Source: Saccharomycopsis crataegensis
Lineage: Eukaryota; Ascomycota; Saccharomycetes; Ascoideales; Saccharomycopsidaceae
DNA length: 64,000 bases
Assembly: GCF_037102585.1 (NCBI RefSeq)
Contig: NW_027043820.1
Span: 1,584,501 to 1,648,500 of the forward strand
Reading direction: 5' to 3'
A program made the position numbers and the translations under genes. Below are positions 28,450-38,018 of the stretch, piece after piece; positions within the stretch are counted from its first letter, which is position 1, and each line of letters begins with the position of its first letter. The notes beneath the pieces were generated by a model that saw only the letters and a program-made list of their open reading frames with translations, was not told where the DNA came from and ran no database searches.

Positions 28450-29406
28450 CTAAAAGTTTTGAGCAACCAAAGCCCTAGGAATGTTCCAATCGTCTTTGGA
28501 AGCATAATCAATCACCACAACACCACACCCTTTACCAAATGAATCAACTAACCCATACTTAGTCAAACCCTCAGTAATCTTCTCTGGCCAACACGCAGTA
28601 TCAAAGAAGTTACTGGCAGAACAAAAGTTGACAAAAAGTTTATCATCATGGTCCCGGCAATAATCGGATGCTCTTTGGGCCTGTTCCTTGACATACTTGG
28701 CCTTGGCCTCAATATCTGTGGCCTGCTTAACATCGTAGAAGTCTTGAACACTAAAAGACCCTCTGTCGTCGCTTGTAGTGTTATCGTTCCAGAAATGAGC
28801 ATCGAACCCAAAATGACCATTTAAATCAGAATTCTGAACCCCGAATCTTCTGAAAAGAAAGATCTTACCCCTGACATCCCCAAGTCTTGGGATATCGGTA
28901 TTCAAGTAGTACTTGTCTTGATGGGGCTCGACGTATTTTTTCCAAAGCAAGTTTGGAAAATCATCCCCGTCCCATGATCCTTCACCTTCTTGTTTGATAG
29001 AAATCATCACACATTCAGATGGATGACGGCTCAAGAAATCGTAAACTTCATTTAAAACTTTGTCCAAATTGGTGGTGTTTGGTAATTTGACGGGGAAAGT
29101 ACCGTGGACGACGTACAATTCACTCACGTCTCTGGAAGAACTGTTATTAGGAGATCCGGTGATGGTAGCGGTAATAGTCGAAACCACTTTGCTAAGAGGT
29201 TTTCTCCCGGATCTGATGTCAAGGAAACGGATGCCATGTTCTAATTGTTGGGTGACAGAGGCATCTTGACATTGCACTGAGGGTAAGGAGGTGTGGTACG
29301 CTTCACTGTTATGAGTTCCTGGGATGGCAAGTTTGGATAGTTTGGTGTTGTCGTCCACCCTTTTTTGCCATTCGACTAAATCATCAATAGAAGCTAAGTT
29401 GACCAT
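28450..29406 (-). CDS. Bacterial-type phosphatidylinositol-specific phospholipase C, X domain only, 318 aa
   Basis: One PI-PLC X domain fills the protein. The first catalytic histidine is H32 in PGTHNS, followed by GIRFLDIR (57-65) and the second histidine H101 in VVHG, then HPSECVMISIKQE. There are no PH, EF-hand, Y or C2 domains, so this is not eukaryotic Plc1 but the small bacterial type (about 300 aa) that cleaves phosphatidylinositol or GPI. Candida albicans carries proteins of this kind (PLC2, PLC3), so the family is established in some yeasts, and old transfer from bacteria has been suspected for such genes. No signal peptide is seen, unlike secreted bacterial enzymes, so an intracellular site is likely. 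The start at 29406 gives a normal N-terminus. Confidence 0.88.
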   Translation of the reverse strand: MVNLASIDDLVEWQKRVDDNTKLSKLAIPGTHNSEAYHTSLPSVQCQDASVTQQLEHGIRFLDIRSGRKPLSKVVSTITATITGSPNNSSSRDVSELYVVHGTFPVKLPNTTNLDKVLNEVYDFLSRHPSECVMISIKQEGEGSWDGDDFPNLLWKKYVEPHQDKYYLNTDIPRLGDVRGKIFLFRRFGVQNSDLNGHFGFDAHFWNDNTTSDDRGSFSVQDFYDVKQATDIEAKAKYVKEQAQRASDYCRDHDDKLFVNFCSASNFFDTACWPEKITEGLTKYGLVDSFGKGCGVVVIDYASKDDWNIPRALVAQNF

Positions 29407-29673
29407 CGCTAGATACTATATTATCACTTTTAATTTAGTAAGAGCTGCTGGAGATAACAGGTAAAAGGTGACAGAAAGAGTCCAAACTGGTAGAAAAAAA
29501 AAAAAAATGCGGGAAAAACGTCAATGGAGATACGGGGGTAATATATCCGTACACAACCATGTAGCAACCAACGCCTAACATACGCCGTAGCACTACACAG
29601 TCAACAGCTATTATTGCTGGGCCACATGCTTCTATTGTTCTTACCGTGGGGAAATAATAACTATACACATCTT

Positions 29674-30363
29674 CTAATGTTTCTTCTTTCTGTTGGCAAT
29701 TCTATCATCCACTTTGTCAAAGATCTCCCGATTATAAAGCAAGGTATCCAAAATAAATGTATGGTTGCTGTTCAAGTTCAAGGTGATTTTAACATCTACC
29801 AAAAACCTCAACAAGCTTTTGATCAGGACCTCTTCATTATCTAGATTGATGAAAATGTTATTGACATTCATTTCGGATATCAAATGTAGGGGATTGTTGG
29901 TTGGGGCATTCCCTTTGATGATAATTTTACTTTCTATCAACGAGCCATCAATGAACTTGTAGAGTTTCTCCAACAATTCTTCTGACCGACAATCACTAAA
30001 CGTCTGTTTGTAGTTTTTATCGAGAAAGCTCTTGAATGCCTTCAATTCCGCATAGTGCTGCTCGATGAATTGCGAATCGTCCGGCAATTGGCTGTAAACT
30101 TCCTGGGTGCTCTTGGGAGAGATTTTCTGGAGGAAATTGTACTCTTTCAAGATCTGTTGTTTATAGCAATCAATTACAAGTGACTCAGGGCTATTGTTGC
30201 CAACATTCGAAGGTTTTGACAAGCCAAAGAATTGGTCAGAGGGTTTGCCTTGACAGATCGCAGAAGCAGCAAAGAGCCTTTTAGTAATTGTTGGGGGACA
30301 TTTCACTATCAGCAGGCGGGGTCTTAGCATGCTAGGAAGGAGTCTTGGTATCTGTAGTGTCAT
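29674..30363 (-). CDS. Putative mitochondrial protein of unknown function, 229 aa
   Basis: I do not recognise this gene. The N-terminus (about 45 residues) is rich in Arg, Leu, Pro, Ser and Thr with no acidic residue, ending near KRLFAASAI, which looks like a mitochondrial presequence. The rest is mostly helical, with an ILKEYNFLQKISPKS segment, a long middle helix pair and a C-terminal part with beta-like stretches (IIIKGN; INLDNEE; VDVKITLNL), ending in a basic RKKKH tail. It could be a small translation or assembly factor of the organelle. It is divergent from PAF1, with 239 bp between start codons. The coding call rests on length, balanced composition and position between known genes. Confidence 0.7.
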   Translation of the reverse strand: MTLQIPRLLPSMLRPRLLIVKCPPTITKRLFAASAICQGKPSDQFFGLSKPSNVGNNSPESLVIDCYKQQILKEYNFLQKISPKSTQEVYSQLPDDSQFIEQHYAELKAFKSFLDKNYKQTFSDCRSEELLEKLYKFIDGSLIESKIIIKGNAPTNNPLHLISEMNVNNIFINLDNEEVLIKSLLRFLVDVKITLNLNSNHTFILDTLLYNREIFDKVDDRIANRKKKH

Positions 30364-30602
30364 TGAGAAACGCTGGTCACAGACCGGTACTAACTAATAC
30401 TCTGCAATTCTTGACCAGAACAACAATAAAAATCACCTCTTTATCGCTGTGCTCCTTAAATGCAAACAATGCTAAACGCGCACTCACCCATTTTCTACCT
30501 TTTTTTTTTTTTGTTGCAACGAAAAAAACCCAGAAAAACTGGCAAAAGCGTTATGTCACCAATACAATTGTTATTGCCTCACACTAAAACAAACAATCGG
30601 TG

Positions 30603-31913
30603 ATGTCGAGACAGGATTACATTACCAGAGTCAGTTACAAGAACGACTTGCCTCCTCCAACATGTCCTCCTCGTATCCTAAAGTACACTTCTACCATCTC
30701 AAACCATGATTCTTTAATCAGCGACGGGATTTTATCATCGTTATTCAGAAAACAGAATTTCAAGAAATACATCAACTTGCCTAAAGATGGCAATACAAAT
30801 GACCCGCTAGCATTGAACTTGGATCTCATTGAGGTGCCTGAGTTATTTGAACAAAGCGGGGCCGTGGCGCTACATGAATTGCCATTCTCAAAGGGTGACC
30901 AGTCCAAAGGGATCACTTTACACGAAAAGGATAAAGGGTTATTAAGAAACCCAGACTTTAATCTCAAGAAAGAAGCATCTCGCTCGCTTCCTGGGGGTGA
31001 TAGTAGACCAGGCGCGCCATCGGTGGCTTTCTTAAGAAAGACCGAATATATTTCAAATAAGTCCCATTTCCTCGGAGCCAAGAACCAACATTCTCAAACA
31101 CCAAATAAAAAGAGGACAGTTGATGATTTGACTGCTGACGCCCAACTTCGAAACATTGAACAGAGCTTTGAAGAAGCTAGTAAGACCTTATCTGGCGACG
31201 GCTTCCAGAATTTAAGACATCCAATAAAGAAACATCTTAGACCAGTCAAGGCATGGTCGTTAATCCCTAATTCTGAAAATATGGACCAGGCATATTTTTC
31301 CACCAAATTTTTGGGTTCTGCTTCTTTACACAGATCAAAGCAAGAAAAAAATTTTGTTGGAGAGCTATCTGATAAATCTAATAACGGTATTAATAACCAT
31401 AACCCAATATACACAACCTCAATTTTCAAACCAATTGCCCTGAGAGATGAAGAATGGATGTCATTTTTCACCATGGACGATTTGGAAAAATCGAAAGCTT
31501 TGAAAAGAAAACTCGATTCTGTGGAGTTGGATGAGGAAGAAACCTTCAAATTCAAGTTCAATAAATATTATGATTTGAAATATGAGGATTATGACACTAG
31601 CCAAGCAAAACAAATTGCCATCAGCTTAGGCAGTAATAAACCGGGTGGGTCGGCAAACCTTGAGGCGAAATATTTACCAATCCAAGGTAAAATTGAGTTG
31701 AAAAAGAAAAGACTCAATCCTGAATCTCTTGCCGACGATGAAAATGATGGTCCAGTTCATTTTGATCAAATTCTCTTCACTGTTAGAGAATCAACTGCCG
31801 AAGAAGAAACTGAAAGAGATAGGCAAAGAAGTAAATACGATCCTTATAATTATGTGGCACAAATTGATGAAGAAGAAGAAGAAGAAGGAGAGGTTGTTCA
31901 GGAAGAGGATTAG
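30603..31913 (+). CDS. PAF1: Paf1 complex subunit Paf1, 436 aa
   Basis: Matches yeast Paf1 across its length. The N-terminus is MSRQDYITRVSYKNDLPPPTC. FLRKTEYISNKSHF, HPIKKHLRPVKAWSLIPNSE, MDQAYFSTKFLGSASL and SIFKPIALRDEEWMSFF follow in the right order. Paf1 is the core of the Paf1 complex, which travels with RNA polymerase II and promotes H2B ubiquitination and H3 methylation. The C-terminus is the usual acidic tail (EEEEEEGEVVQEED). The start is the ATG at 30603; the preceding GTG is not a start. A CTG codon lies where S. cerevisiae Paf1 has Leu (PVELEEDEW against PIALRDEEW), in favour of the standard code. Confidence 0.95.
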   Translation: MSRQDYITRVSYKNDLPPPTCPPRILKYTSTISNHDSLISDGILSSLFRKQNFKKYINLPKDGNTNDPLALNLDLIEVPELFEQSGAVALHELPFSKGDQSKGITLHEKDKGLLRNPDFNLKKEASRSLPGGDSRPGAPSVAFLRKTEYISNKSHFLGAKNQHSQTPNKKRTVDDLTADAQLRNIEQSFEEASKTLSGDGFQNLRHPIKKHLRPVKAWSLIPNSENMDQAYFSTKFLGSASLHRSKQEKNFVGELSDKSNNGINNHNPIYTTSIFKPIALRDEEWMSFFTMDDLEKSKALKRKLDSVELDEEETFKFKFNKYYDLKYEDYDTSQAKQIAISLGSNKPGGSANLEAKYLPIQGKIELKKKRLNPESLADDENDGPVHFDQILFTVRESTAEEETERDRQRSKYDPYNYVAQIDEEEEEEGEVVQEED

Positions 31914-32690
31914 GGTTAATATATTATTTTTGTGTATTTTTAAATAATAAAAATGTTTGGAATGTTTATTGTATCACAGTATGATTTTTCGCTCTTTTCA
32001 ATAACACCGACAACTAGTAAGCTTTGATAATTTGAACCAACCAGAAGGCAATGATATGTACCACACACATATGGTTCTTCCTTAGTTAGCTATTAATTAA
32101 TAAAGTATGCAAATGGCTCTTGGAGGGAACTTTTTTTGTTTTCTTTTTCTTTTTTTTTTAAGCAAAAAAGTCGGTTCATCTTCCAAAATTTGGAATGTTA
32201 GAAAAGACGAGTATTGATCATTACAGTCAGTGTGGGTGTCTAATCAATCCAAGAAAAATGTAAGTAAAATAAGAAGCTAAGATATGTTAATGAATCGAGA
32301 ACTGAAATTCTGTTGTGATGATAGATGACTTCCGTATGTTTACATCTTGGGTTACTTGGCTATAGTAGATCATTAAACGCCTAGCCCCTGCTAATCTTTA
32401 CGCAAAATATAAAGTATATAAAGTATATATATATTATATATCTGCTATGAATACTATGCTATGATGTTTACGGAGTTCCTCGTTCTACACGCATAAATTT
32501 TGTATGTGGTATAATGTACTAACATGCACCTATCATATGAGCCACCACCAGCGTGGGGCCCTTGTCTTTTTTTTCCTCTGTGAAAGTTGTTGACAATTTG
32601 TAACTGCCATTGCACACACATTAAATCTAACAGTTTGCTACCCGAGAATCCATTGGCTGTATTCAATTTACCAAATTACATACATTAACC
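31914..32690. other. Intergenic: PAF1 3' region and RPN7 promoter
   Basis: 777 bp with a T-rich tract at about 32130-32160 and (TATA) stretches near 32410-32440. The minus strand reads GGTGGC at 32546-32541, matching only the core of the Rpn4 proteasome element GGTGGCAAA, so it is weak. No RNA gene seen. Confidence 0.4.
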
Positions 32691-33917
32691 ATGTCTAAAG
32701 AATTCGAAACTTCGGGAATCGAAAGGGTTCCAGATTTCCAACTTCCTCAGTACGCATTTGAGTTGACGAATCCAGAACTAAAATCTCGCCACCCTGCTGC
32801 CATCAAGTATATCACCACACAAATTGAAAAAGAAGACTTGGCACCATACTACTACTACCTCCACCATGAATACTTCAAGAAAGATGCCTCTTTTTTGCCT
32901 TGGGATGAAACAATGTACGAAAATTTGAAGAGTAATAATGACGCCAAAATCAAGGAATTGAACAATAAGATCACTACCATTGAAGAAGAGGATGAAGATA
33001 ACGAATTAGACAAAGTCATTGCCATCACCAAATTGGGGGAATACTATGCGAAAATTGGGGATCGTTCTAATGCCATCAAAACTTTGAGAAAAGCTTTTGA
33101 GTTGAGTTCTTCCACCGGAACTAAAATCGATATCTTGTTGACGATTTCAAGAATTGGCTTTTTTTTCAACGATTTACATTTCACTGAGAAAATATTAAGC
33201 GAAGCCAGTTTATTGATCGAAAAAGGTGGTGATTGGGAACGTCGTAACCGTTACAAGACCTACTATGGTATTCATTTGATGTCGATTAGAAATTTTGAAG
33301 AAGCCGCAAAGTTATTGGTGGACTCTTTGTCGACTTTCACATCTACCGAAATTGCCACATACGAACAGATTGCCGTCTTGGCAGTGTTAGCGGGCTTGTT
33401 GGTATTTGAAAGAAAAGATCACAAGAAGAAGATTGTTGATTCTCCAGAAATTTTATCGTTGGTAACCACCTCCCACGAAGTTAAGTTAGTCACCAGCTTG
33501 AGTGATGCTTTGTACCATACTCAATACCAAAACTTGTTCCCATTCTTGTCACAAGTGTATGACGAAGTGTTGATTTCATCGCAATATTTATCGATCCATG
33601 CAAACTACTACATTAGAGAATTGAGAAGAAAAGCATATGCCCAATTATTAGATTCATACAAGGCTTTATCTTTGAAATCTATGGCTGAGCAATTCGGCGT
33701 TTCTGTGGAGTTCTTAGATAATGATTTGTGTAAATTCATCCCAAACAAGAAATTGAATTGTGTTATTGATAGAGTCAACGGAATTGTGGAAACTAATAGA
33801 CCAGACAACAAGAATGCTCAGTACCAATTATTAATCAAACAAGGTGATTCCCTATTGACCAAGTTACAGAAATATGGTGCTGCTGTGAAGTTGAGTGGTA
33901 CCAGCACAGTAGCTTAA
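32691..33917 (+). CDS. RPN7: 26S proteasome lid subunit Rpn7, 408 aa
   Basis: N-terminal TPR-like helices (VIAITKLGEYYAKIGDRSNAIKT; LLTISRIGFFFNDL; GGDWERRNRYKTYYGIHLM) are followed by a PCI domain from about residue 225 to 385. The order and wording match Rpn7 (PSMD6), a lid subunit of the 26S proteasome that scaffolds lid assembly around Rpn3, Rpn8 and Rpn11. S. cerevisiae Rpn7 is 429 aa. The start at 32691 gives MSKEF, a plausible N-terminus. A partial Rpn4-like core (GGTGGC) lies about 150 bp upstream but does not fit the full motif. Confidence 0.94.
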   Translation: MSKEFETSGIERVPDFQLPQYAFELTNPELKSRHPAAIKYITTQIEKEDLAPYYYYLHHEYFKKDASFLPWDETMYENLKSNNDAKIKELNNKITTIEEEDEDNELDKVIAITKLGEYYAKIGDRSNAIKTLRKAFELSSSTGTKIDILLTISRIGFFFNDLHFTEKILSEASLLIEKGGDWERRNRYKTYYGIHLMSIRNFEEAAKLLVDSLSTFTSTEIATYEQIAVLAVLAGLLVFERKDHKKKIVDSPEILSLVTTSHEVKLVTSLSDALYHTQYQNLFPFLSQVYDEVLISSQYLSIHANYYIRELRRKAYAQLLDSYKALSLKSMAEQFGVSVEFLDNDLCKFIPNKKLNCVIDRVNGIVETNRPDNKNAQYQLLIKQGDSLLTKLQKYGAAVKLSGTSTVA

Positions 33918-34145
33918 TTTTGATTCTGTTTTTGTATTTGTATTGTGTGTGTATGTGATCGTTTTTTTTTCTTTTTTTCTTTTATTCCATAAAAATGTAT
34001 TCTTATATATTGGGATGGATTCCTGACTTAGTGAAGCGTATTCTTTGTAGACACTATTCTATACCTATCTTACTACTAGCCACCACGAGCAAAAAAAAAA
34101 AAAAAAGAAAATGGATTAATTTATTCTGTATAATACACACTTTAC

Positions 34146-34154
34146 TAATTTACA
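34146..34154 (-). promoter_or_regulatory. Puf4-type RNA site TGTAAATTA overlapping the DBP7 stop codon
   Basis: The last codons ATG-TAA and the next bases spell TGTAAATTA, a match to the Puf4 consensus UGUAHAUUA. In S. cerevisiae Puf4 binds many nucleolar and ribosome-biogenesis mRNAs. Here the stop codon itself lies inside the site. Confidence 0.45.
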
Positions 34155-36351
34155 TAAAATTGAATTCGCTGCTTTGCAGCTTGACAGCCATTGCCGCCAT
34201 TCTAAGCATCTTCTTCTTAGGGTCTTCCATCTTTTGCTTCTTTGGTTCTTCACTACCTGATTTACCTTTTCCTTTCCCATTACCGTATTTACGACCCAAC
34301 TTCTTAGGGGTTTCTCTCAACCCAAAACTTTTTGCCAAATGCCCAAGATGAAGTGACCTAAGGTTGAAACAGTCCCTCTCGGAAGATAAATGGGTAGCGT
34401 ATGCTCTTATATGAGAGCTGAACGCCTGTTCTGCTTTAGCAAGGCACAGTTGATCTTCCAATAACCAACGTTCGACATTCAAGTGCCAGGTGGTGGCCTC
34501 GACATCCCATTTCTTCTTCTTTTCCTCATCTTCAAAACTCTCCTTGAGCACCTTTTCATAATTTAAAATATTAAATCCTGAGGTATGATGTGACTCCAAT
34601 CTTTTAATGTAGTTTTCTTCATCTCCAGGAAGTAAGAAAAGCACCGATCTCCCGGCCTTCCCAGCTCTAGCAGTTCTCCCAACACGGTGTAAATGATCAT
34701 CCAAGGCGAACGACGGATCGTATTCAATGACCGTAGAAATCAATGGCAAATCTAACCCTCTAGAGGCAACATCAGTACAAAATAAGATGGAGTGCTGGTT
34801 ATCAGAGGTATCAGATTTCGTGAAATGTTGTAAAGTGGCAGTACGGATATGTTGAGGTAACATACCGTGTAATTTATAAATCGTGGTGTTTGGATTCAAA
34901 GTTGGGGCGCTCATTGCCGAGTCAACCATATCAACCTCACTTGGTTCTGTTGGCGGCAACGGTTTTTTAGCTTCTTTTTTCTTATCATCTTTATCTTCAC
35001 TAGGAGTTGGTTTAGGGGCCCTAAATCTGGATTTGACAAATCTTCTCGCACCTCCTTTAGATGATAACAATGCTTTCCCGTCTCTTGTAAACACATCGAA
35101 ATGGAAATCAACAGAATCGGCACAAGATAAAAAGACAATTGTTCTACTACCACTGGTCTTAACGTTTGTGATATTCTTTAAAACCCCTGCCAAAGATACA
35201 AGTCGCAACTTTGGAGGCACCACCAAAATATCTTGAGTCAACTGGTCTGGTACTGTGGCATTACTTTCATCAGGGAATTCCACTACATTTCCAGGATTAG
35301 TTTCTTTACCACTAGTTATCAATTGTGGATTATTCAACGAAATTTCTCCCAATTTTTTCACATTACTCTTAATGGTTGCTGAACAAAGCACATTGATTCT
35401 TCTTCTTGGTAATTCTGGGTATTCTCTATTAGTATGAGTAAGCTTGCTTCCTGTCGCACTTTCAATGATTTTAATGATATTTGTCAAAGTTTCTTCAAAA
35501 CCCAATTCCATCAATTTATCCCCTTCATCCAAAATCAACCATCTCACCAAACTCAAGTTTTCGTGCAAGTTCTTGGTGGAGTTTAAATGATCCAATAATC
35601 TACCTGGAGTTGATACTAATATATTGACCCCTTTTCTCAATCTAGCCTTTTCTGATTTTTTCTTTTCACCACCAATAACGATCCCCGGGACGATCTTCAC
35701 GTACCGTTTGTTTAATTGTTCCAATACCGAGTAGATTTGCAATGCCAATTCTCTAGAAGGCGCAAGAATGATGGCAAATAATCCACTTTCCCTGGATACC
35801 GGGGTGGATAAGCTCATTAGAGTATTGAAGATCGGTAATGAGAAACTTAGAGTTTTCCCTGACCCAGTTTGAGCCTGAATGAATAAATCTTGTTGAGCTT
35901 TTAAAAGAGTTGGGATCACAAGTCTTTGAATCTTGGTCGGAGTCTTGAAATTCAATTTTTCTTCAAGATACCCTGATAACTTCTCATCTATCCCGAGTGA
36001 TGCAAAAGTGACACCACTACCGGTTAGAGGAGCATTGGAAGGGTCCAATTGTACGGAGTTCGAGTTGTTCTTGTTGGTGGAAGATTCTCCATTGGAACTG
36101 AAAAGCGACGAGACAAAAGTATTTTTATCAATGGCATCATTTCTCGCGCGCTTGCTTTCAGGAGTATCTTCTTGTCCTTCTTCAAGAAGCCTTCTCTTTG
36201 AAATAGGTCTGGAATATGAAGTGGTAAGCTTTTTCTTTTCAGGATTCTTCTTCTTTCTTGGTCCTTCTTTAGCAGTTCTATTCTGAGGGGCATTTGAAAC
36301 CACTGCTGGCTCAGTAGAAAAATTCAAAAGTAAACCATCATCTTCAGACAT
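34150..36351 (-). CDS. DBP7: DEAD-box RNA helicase Dbp7, 733 aa
   Basis: A DEAD-box helicase with Q-motif region PTKIQRLVIPTLL, motif I AQTGSGKT, motif Ia APSRELALQI, motif II in the form DEGD (LILDEGDKLMELGFEETL), motif III SAT, and C-terminal motifs SRGLDLP and HRVGRTARAG. The N-terminus MSEDDGLLLNFS and overall length (742 aa in S. cerevisiae) agree with Dbp7, a nucleolar helicase for 60S assembly. An insert between the two lobes is rich in charged residues (SEDKDDKKKEAKKPLPPTEP). The C-terminus has Lys/Gly stretches typical of nucleolar proteins. The ATG at 36351 is the natural start. An RRPE-like element lies upstream and a Puf4-type site overlaps the stop. Confidence 0.95.
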   Translation of the reverse strand: MSEDDGLLLNFSTEPAVVSNAPQNRTAKEGPRKKKNPEKKKLTTSYSRPISKRRLLEEGQEDTPESKRARNDAIDKNTFVSSLFSSNGESSTNKNNSNSVQLDPSNAPLTGSGVTFASLGIDEKLSGYLEEKLNFKTPTKIQRLVIPTLLKAQQDLFIQAQTGSGKTLSFSLPIFNTLMSLSTPVSRESGLFAIILAPSRELALQIYSVLEQLNKRYVKIVPGIVIGGEKKKSEKARLRKGVNILVSTPGRLLDHLNSTKNLHENLSLVRWLILDEGDKLMELGFEETLTNIIKIIESATGSKLTHTNREYPELPRRRINVLCSATIKSNVKKLGEISLNNPQLITSGKETNPGNVVEFPDESNATVPDQLTQDILVVPPKLRLVSLAGVLKNITNVKTSGSRTIVFLSCADSVDFHFDVFTRDGKALLSSKGGARRFVKSRFRAPKPTPSEDKDDKKKEAKKPLPPTEPSEVDMVDSAMSAPTLNPNTTIYKLHGMLPQHIRTATLQHFTKSDTSDNQHSILFCTDVASRGLDLPLISTVIEYDPSFALDDHLHRVGRTARAGKAGRSVLFLLPGDEENYIKRLESHHTSGFNILNYEKVLKESFEDEEKKKKWDVEATTWHLNVERWLLEDQLCLAKAEQAFSSHIRAYATHLSSERDCFNLRSLHLGHLAKSFGLRETPKKLGRKYGNGKGKGKSGSEEPKKQKMEDPKKKMLRMAAMAVKLQSSEFNFM

Positions 36352-36408
36352 TTTAGAGTTACTATTATAACAGTTATGATTATTATTATAGCAATAGGAA
36401 GAGAAGAA

Positions 36409-36425
36409 GAAAAAATTTTTTTTTT
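36409..36425 (-). promoter_or_regulatory. RRPE-like A/T element upstream of DBP7
   Basis: An AAAAATTTTT core within GAAAAAATTTTTTTTTTTTT, about 60 bp upstream of the DBP7 ATG, resembling the rRNA-processing element. The long T run makes this weaker than the LSG1 case. Confidence 0.35.
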
Positions 36426-36567
36426 TTTTTCATAGAATTTATACTCCGGTCCGCTGGGTCTTCACATCACAGAAATTCTACAAAACAACAACCATTTTAA
36501 TTACACAAACATAAATTCAAATATACGAGAGAGAAAACAAAAAATATAATACCAAGGGAAGGGAAAT

Positions 36568-37698
36568 CTAACTAATGTGAGCATTGACAATGGTAGAGTT
36601 CTTGAAAACTTCACCCTTCTTGTTAACCAATTTACGAATAGTGCCGTCTTCTTCTTTGTAGATGACGTTGAAGTTTTCGTCGGTGGTGAAGTGTGGTTGG
36701 AGAGCTTCCCAAATCTTCTTCTTTGGGTTCAAAACCTTTTCTGGTTCACCATCGTACCCTTCAACAAAGATCTTGTCACCTGGCTTAGAACCTGGTGGTG
36801 GGTTGACAAATTCAACCTTACCGTGAGAGTCATCACTACTACATAACACCATACCTTCACTTTCAATACCTCTCATCTTGACTTTCTTCAAGTTACAGAA
36901 AACAACAACATGTCTTTGTTGCATTTCTTCTAATGGGTAGAACTTCACCAAACCAGAACAGATGGTTCTTGGCTTATCTTCACCGACATTCATGGTGGAA
37001 ACGTACAATGAGTCAGCATCTGGATGCTTTACGGCTTTTTCAATAAACCCGACTCTGAGATCAATCATGGTTGGGCTTGGAACAACTGCGGCAGGAGCAG
37101 CCTTCTTGTTGTTGTCCTTTTGAGCAGCAGCCTTCTTAGCGGCCTTAGCCTTGGCTTTTTCTTCTTTCAATTTCGCCAATTCTTCTGGAGATGGCTTACC
37201 ATTTGGCTTACCATTTGGCTTACCACCGGCGGCAGCTGGGGCAGCATCATCCTTCTTTGGTTCTTCTTTACCACCCTTCTTGGCGTCCTTCTTTGGCTTT
37301 TGTTGAACTTCGACTGGGAGTTCAGCATTGAATGGAATCTTCAATTTTTCAGCGTCGGCTAACTTGATTAAAGTGTTTTGAATCAAATCAATCCATCTGA
37401 TGATGTGACGTTGGTCAGCAACGGTTTTTTCATCGGCAATAGAGGATTCAACAACTGGGAAAACCGCTTTGAACAAAAGAGCGTCGACATTGGTTGGCTG
37501 GTTTCCCAAGACGTAAGTGAAATGACGCAAACAATCGTTCAATTTTGGAATGAAGCTGGCATCCTGTTGGATGGTGCTCACCAAAGTGGTCCATTGAGCA
37601 GCCAAAGCTTGTTGTTCAACAGAGAACTTGCTTTCAGGCAATAACGACTTGTCATCACTGATGGTCAAGTTTTTCAAAGAGGCAGATACTTCAGACAT
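36568..37698 (-). CDS. ARC1: Arc1, tRNA-binding cofactor of Met- and Glu-tRNA synthetases, 376 aa
   Basis: The length is identical to S. cerevisiae Arc1 (376 aa). Residues about 1-130 form the GST-like N-terminal domain that binds the two synthetases. About 130-205 is a Lys/Ala/Pro-rich linker with NGKPNGKPNGKP repeats and KAKAAKKAAAQK. The C-terminal 170 residues are an EMAPII-like OB-fold tRNA-binding domain: DLRVGFIEKAVKHPDADSLY, VVVFCNLKKVKMRGIESEGM, VLCSS. Arc1 raises tRNA affinity of the synthetases and keeps them in the cytoplasm. The ATG at 37698 gives MSEVSASLKNLTIS. An A/T element like RRPE (about 37766-37781) lies in the promoter. Confidence 0.96.
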   Translation of the reverse strand: MSEVSASLKNLTISDDKSLLPESKFSVEQQALAAQWTTLVSTIQQDASFIPKLNDCLRHFTYVLGNQPTNVDALLFKAVFPVVESSIADEKTVADQRHIIRWIDLIQNTLIKLADAEKLKIPFNAELPVEVQQKPKKDAKKGGKEEPKKDDAAPAAAGGKPNGKPNGKPSPEELAKLKEEKAKAKAAKKAAAQKDNNKKAAPAAVVPSPTMIDLRVGFIEKAVKHPDADSLYVSTMNVGEDKPRTICSGLVKFYPLEEMQQRHVVVFCNLKKVKMRGIESEGMVLCSSDDSHGKVEFVNPPPGSKPGDKIFVEGYDGEPEKVLNPKKKIWEALQPHFTTDENFNVIYKEEDGTIRKLVNKKGEVFKNSTIVNAHIS

Positions 37699-38018
37699 TA
37701 TGATCGCGTGCAGATGGTACTACTATTAACAATAATGGTGATTGACACCACGCTTCCCACTGATTTTTAAAAAATTTTCCGCACCGCTTTTCAAGGGAGC
37801 TTTCCGCTGACTCATAACCAGCATACAAATCCCAGCATGCATAAATCAGCGATATTTTAATTTATGTTGGATCTACGGTTGCGAAAATCTAGTTGTGTAA
37901 GGCGAAAATCATTATCTAAGAGGTAAAAAGGGGAAAAAGAAAAACAAAATGTAAAGCAAAAACAAGGGGAAGGATATTAGGTCATTTCAAGGAAAGTTCT
38001 AAGTCATGATAAAGAAAT
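37699..38018. other. Intergenic: ARC1 promoter and ADE3 3' region
   Basis: Contains TTTTTAAAAAATTTTCCG at about 37764-37781, an RRPE-like stretch about 65 bp upstream of ARC1. Nothing else recognised. Confidence 0.4.

Noticed and set aside
32541-32546. Rpn4 (PACE) site upstream of RPN7
   Set aside because: Only the GGTGGC core matches; the AAA part is missing, so I do not claim it.
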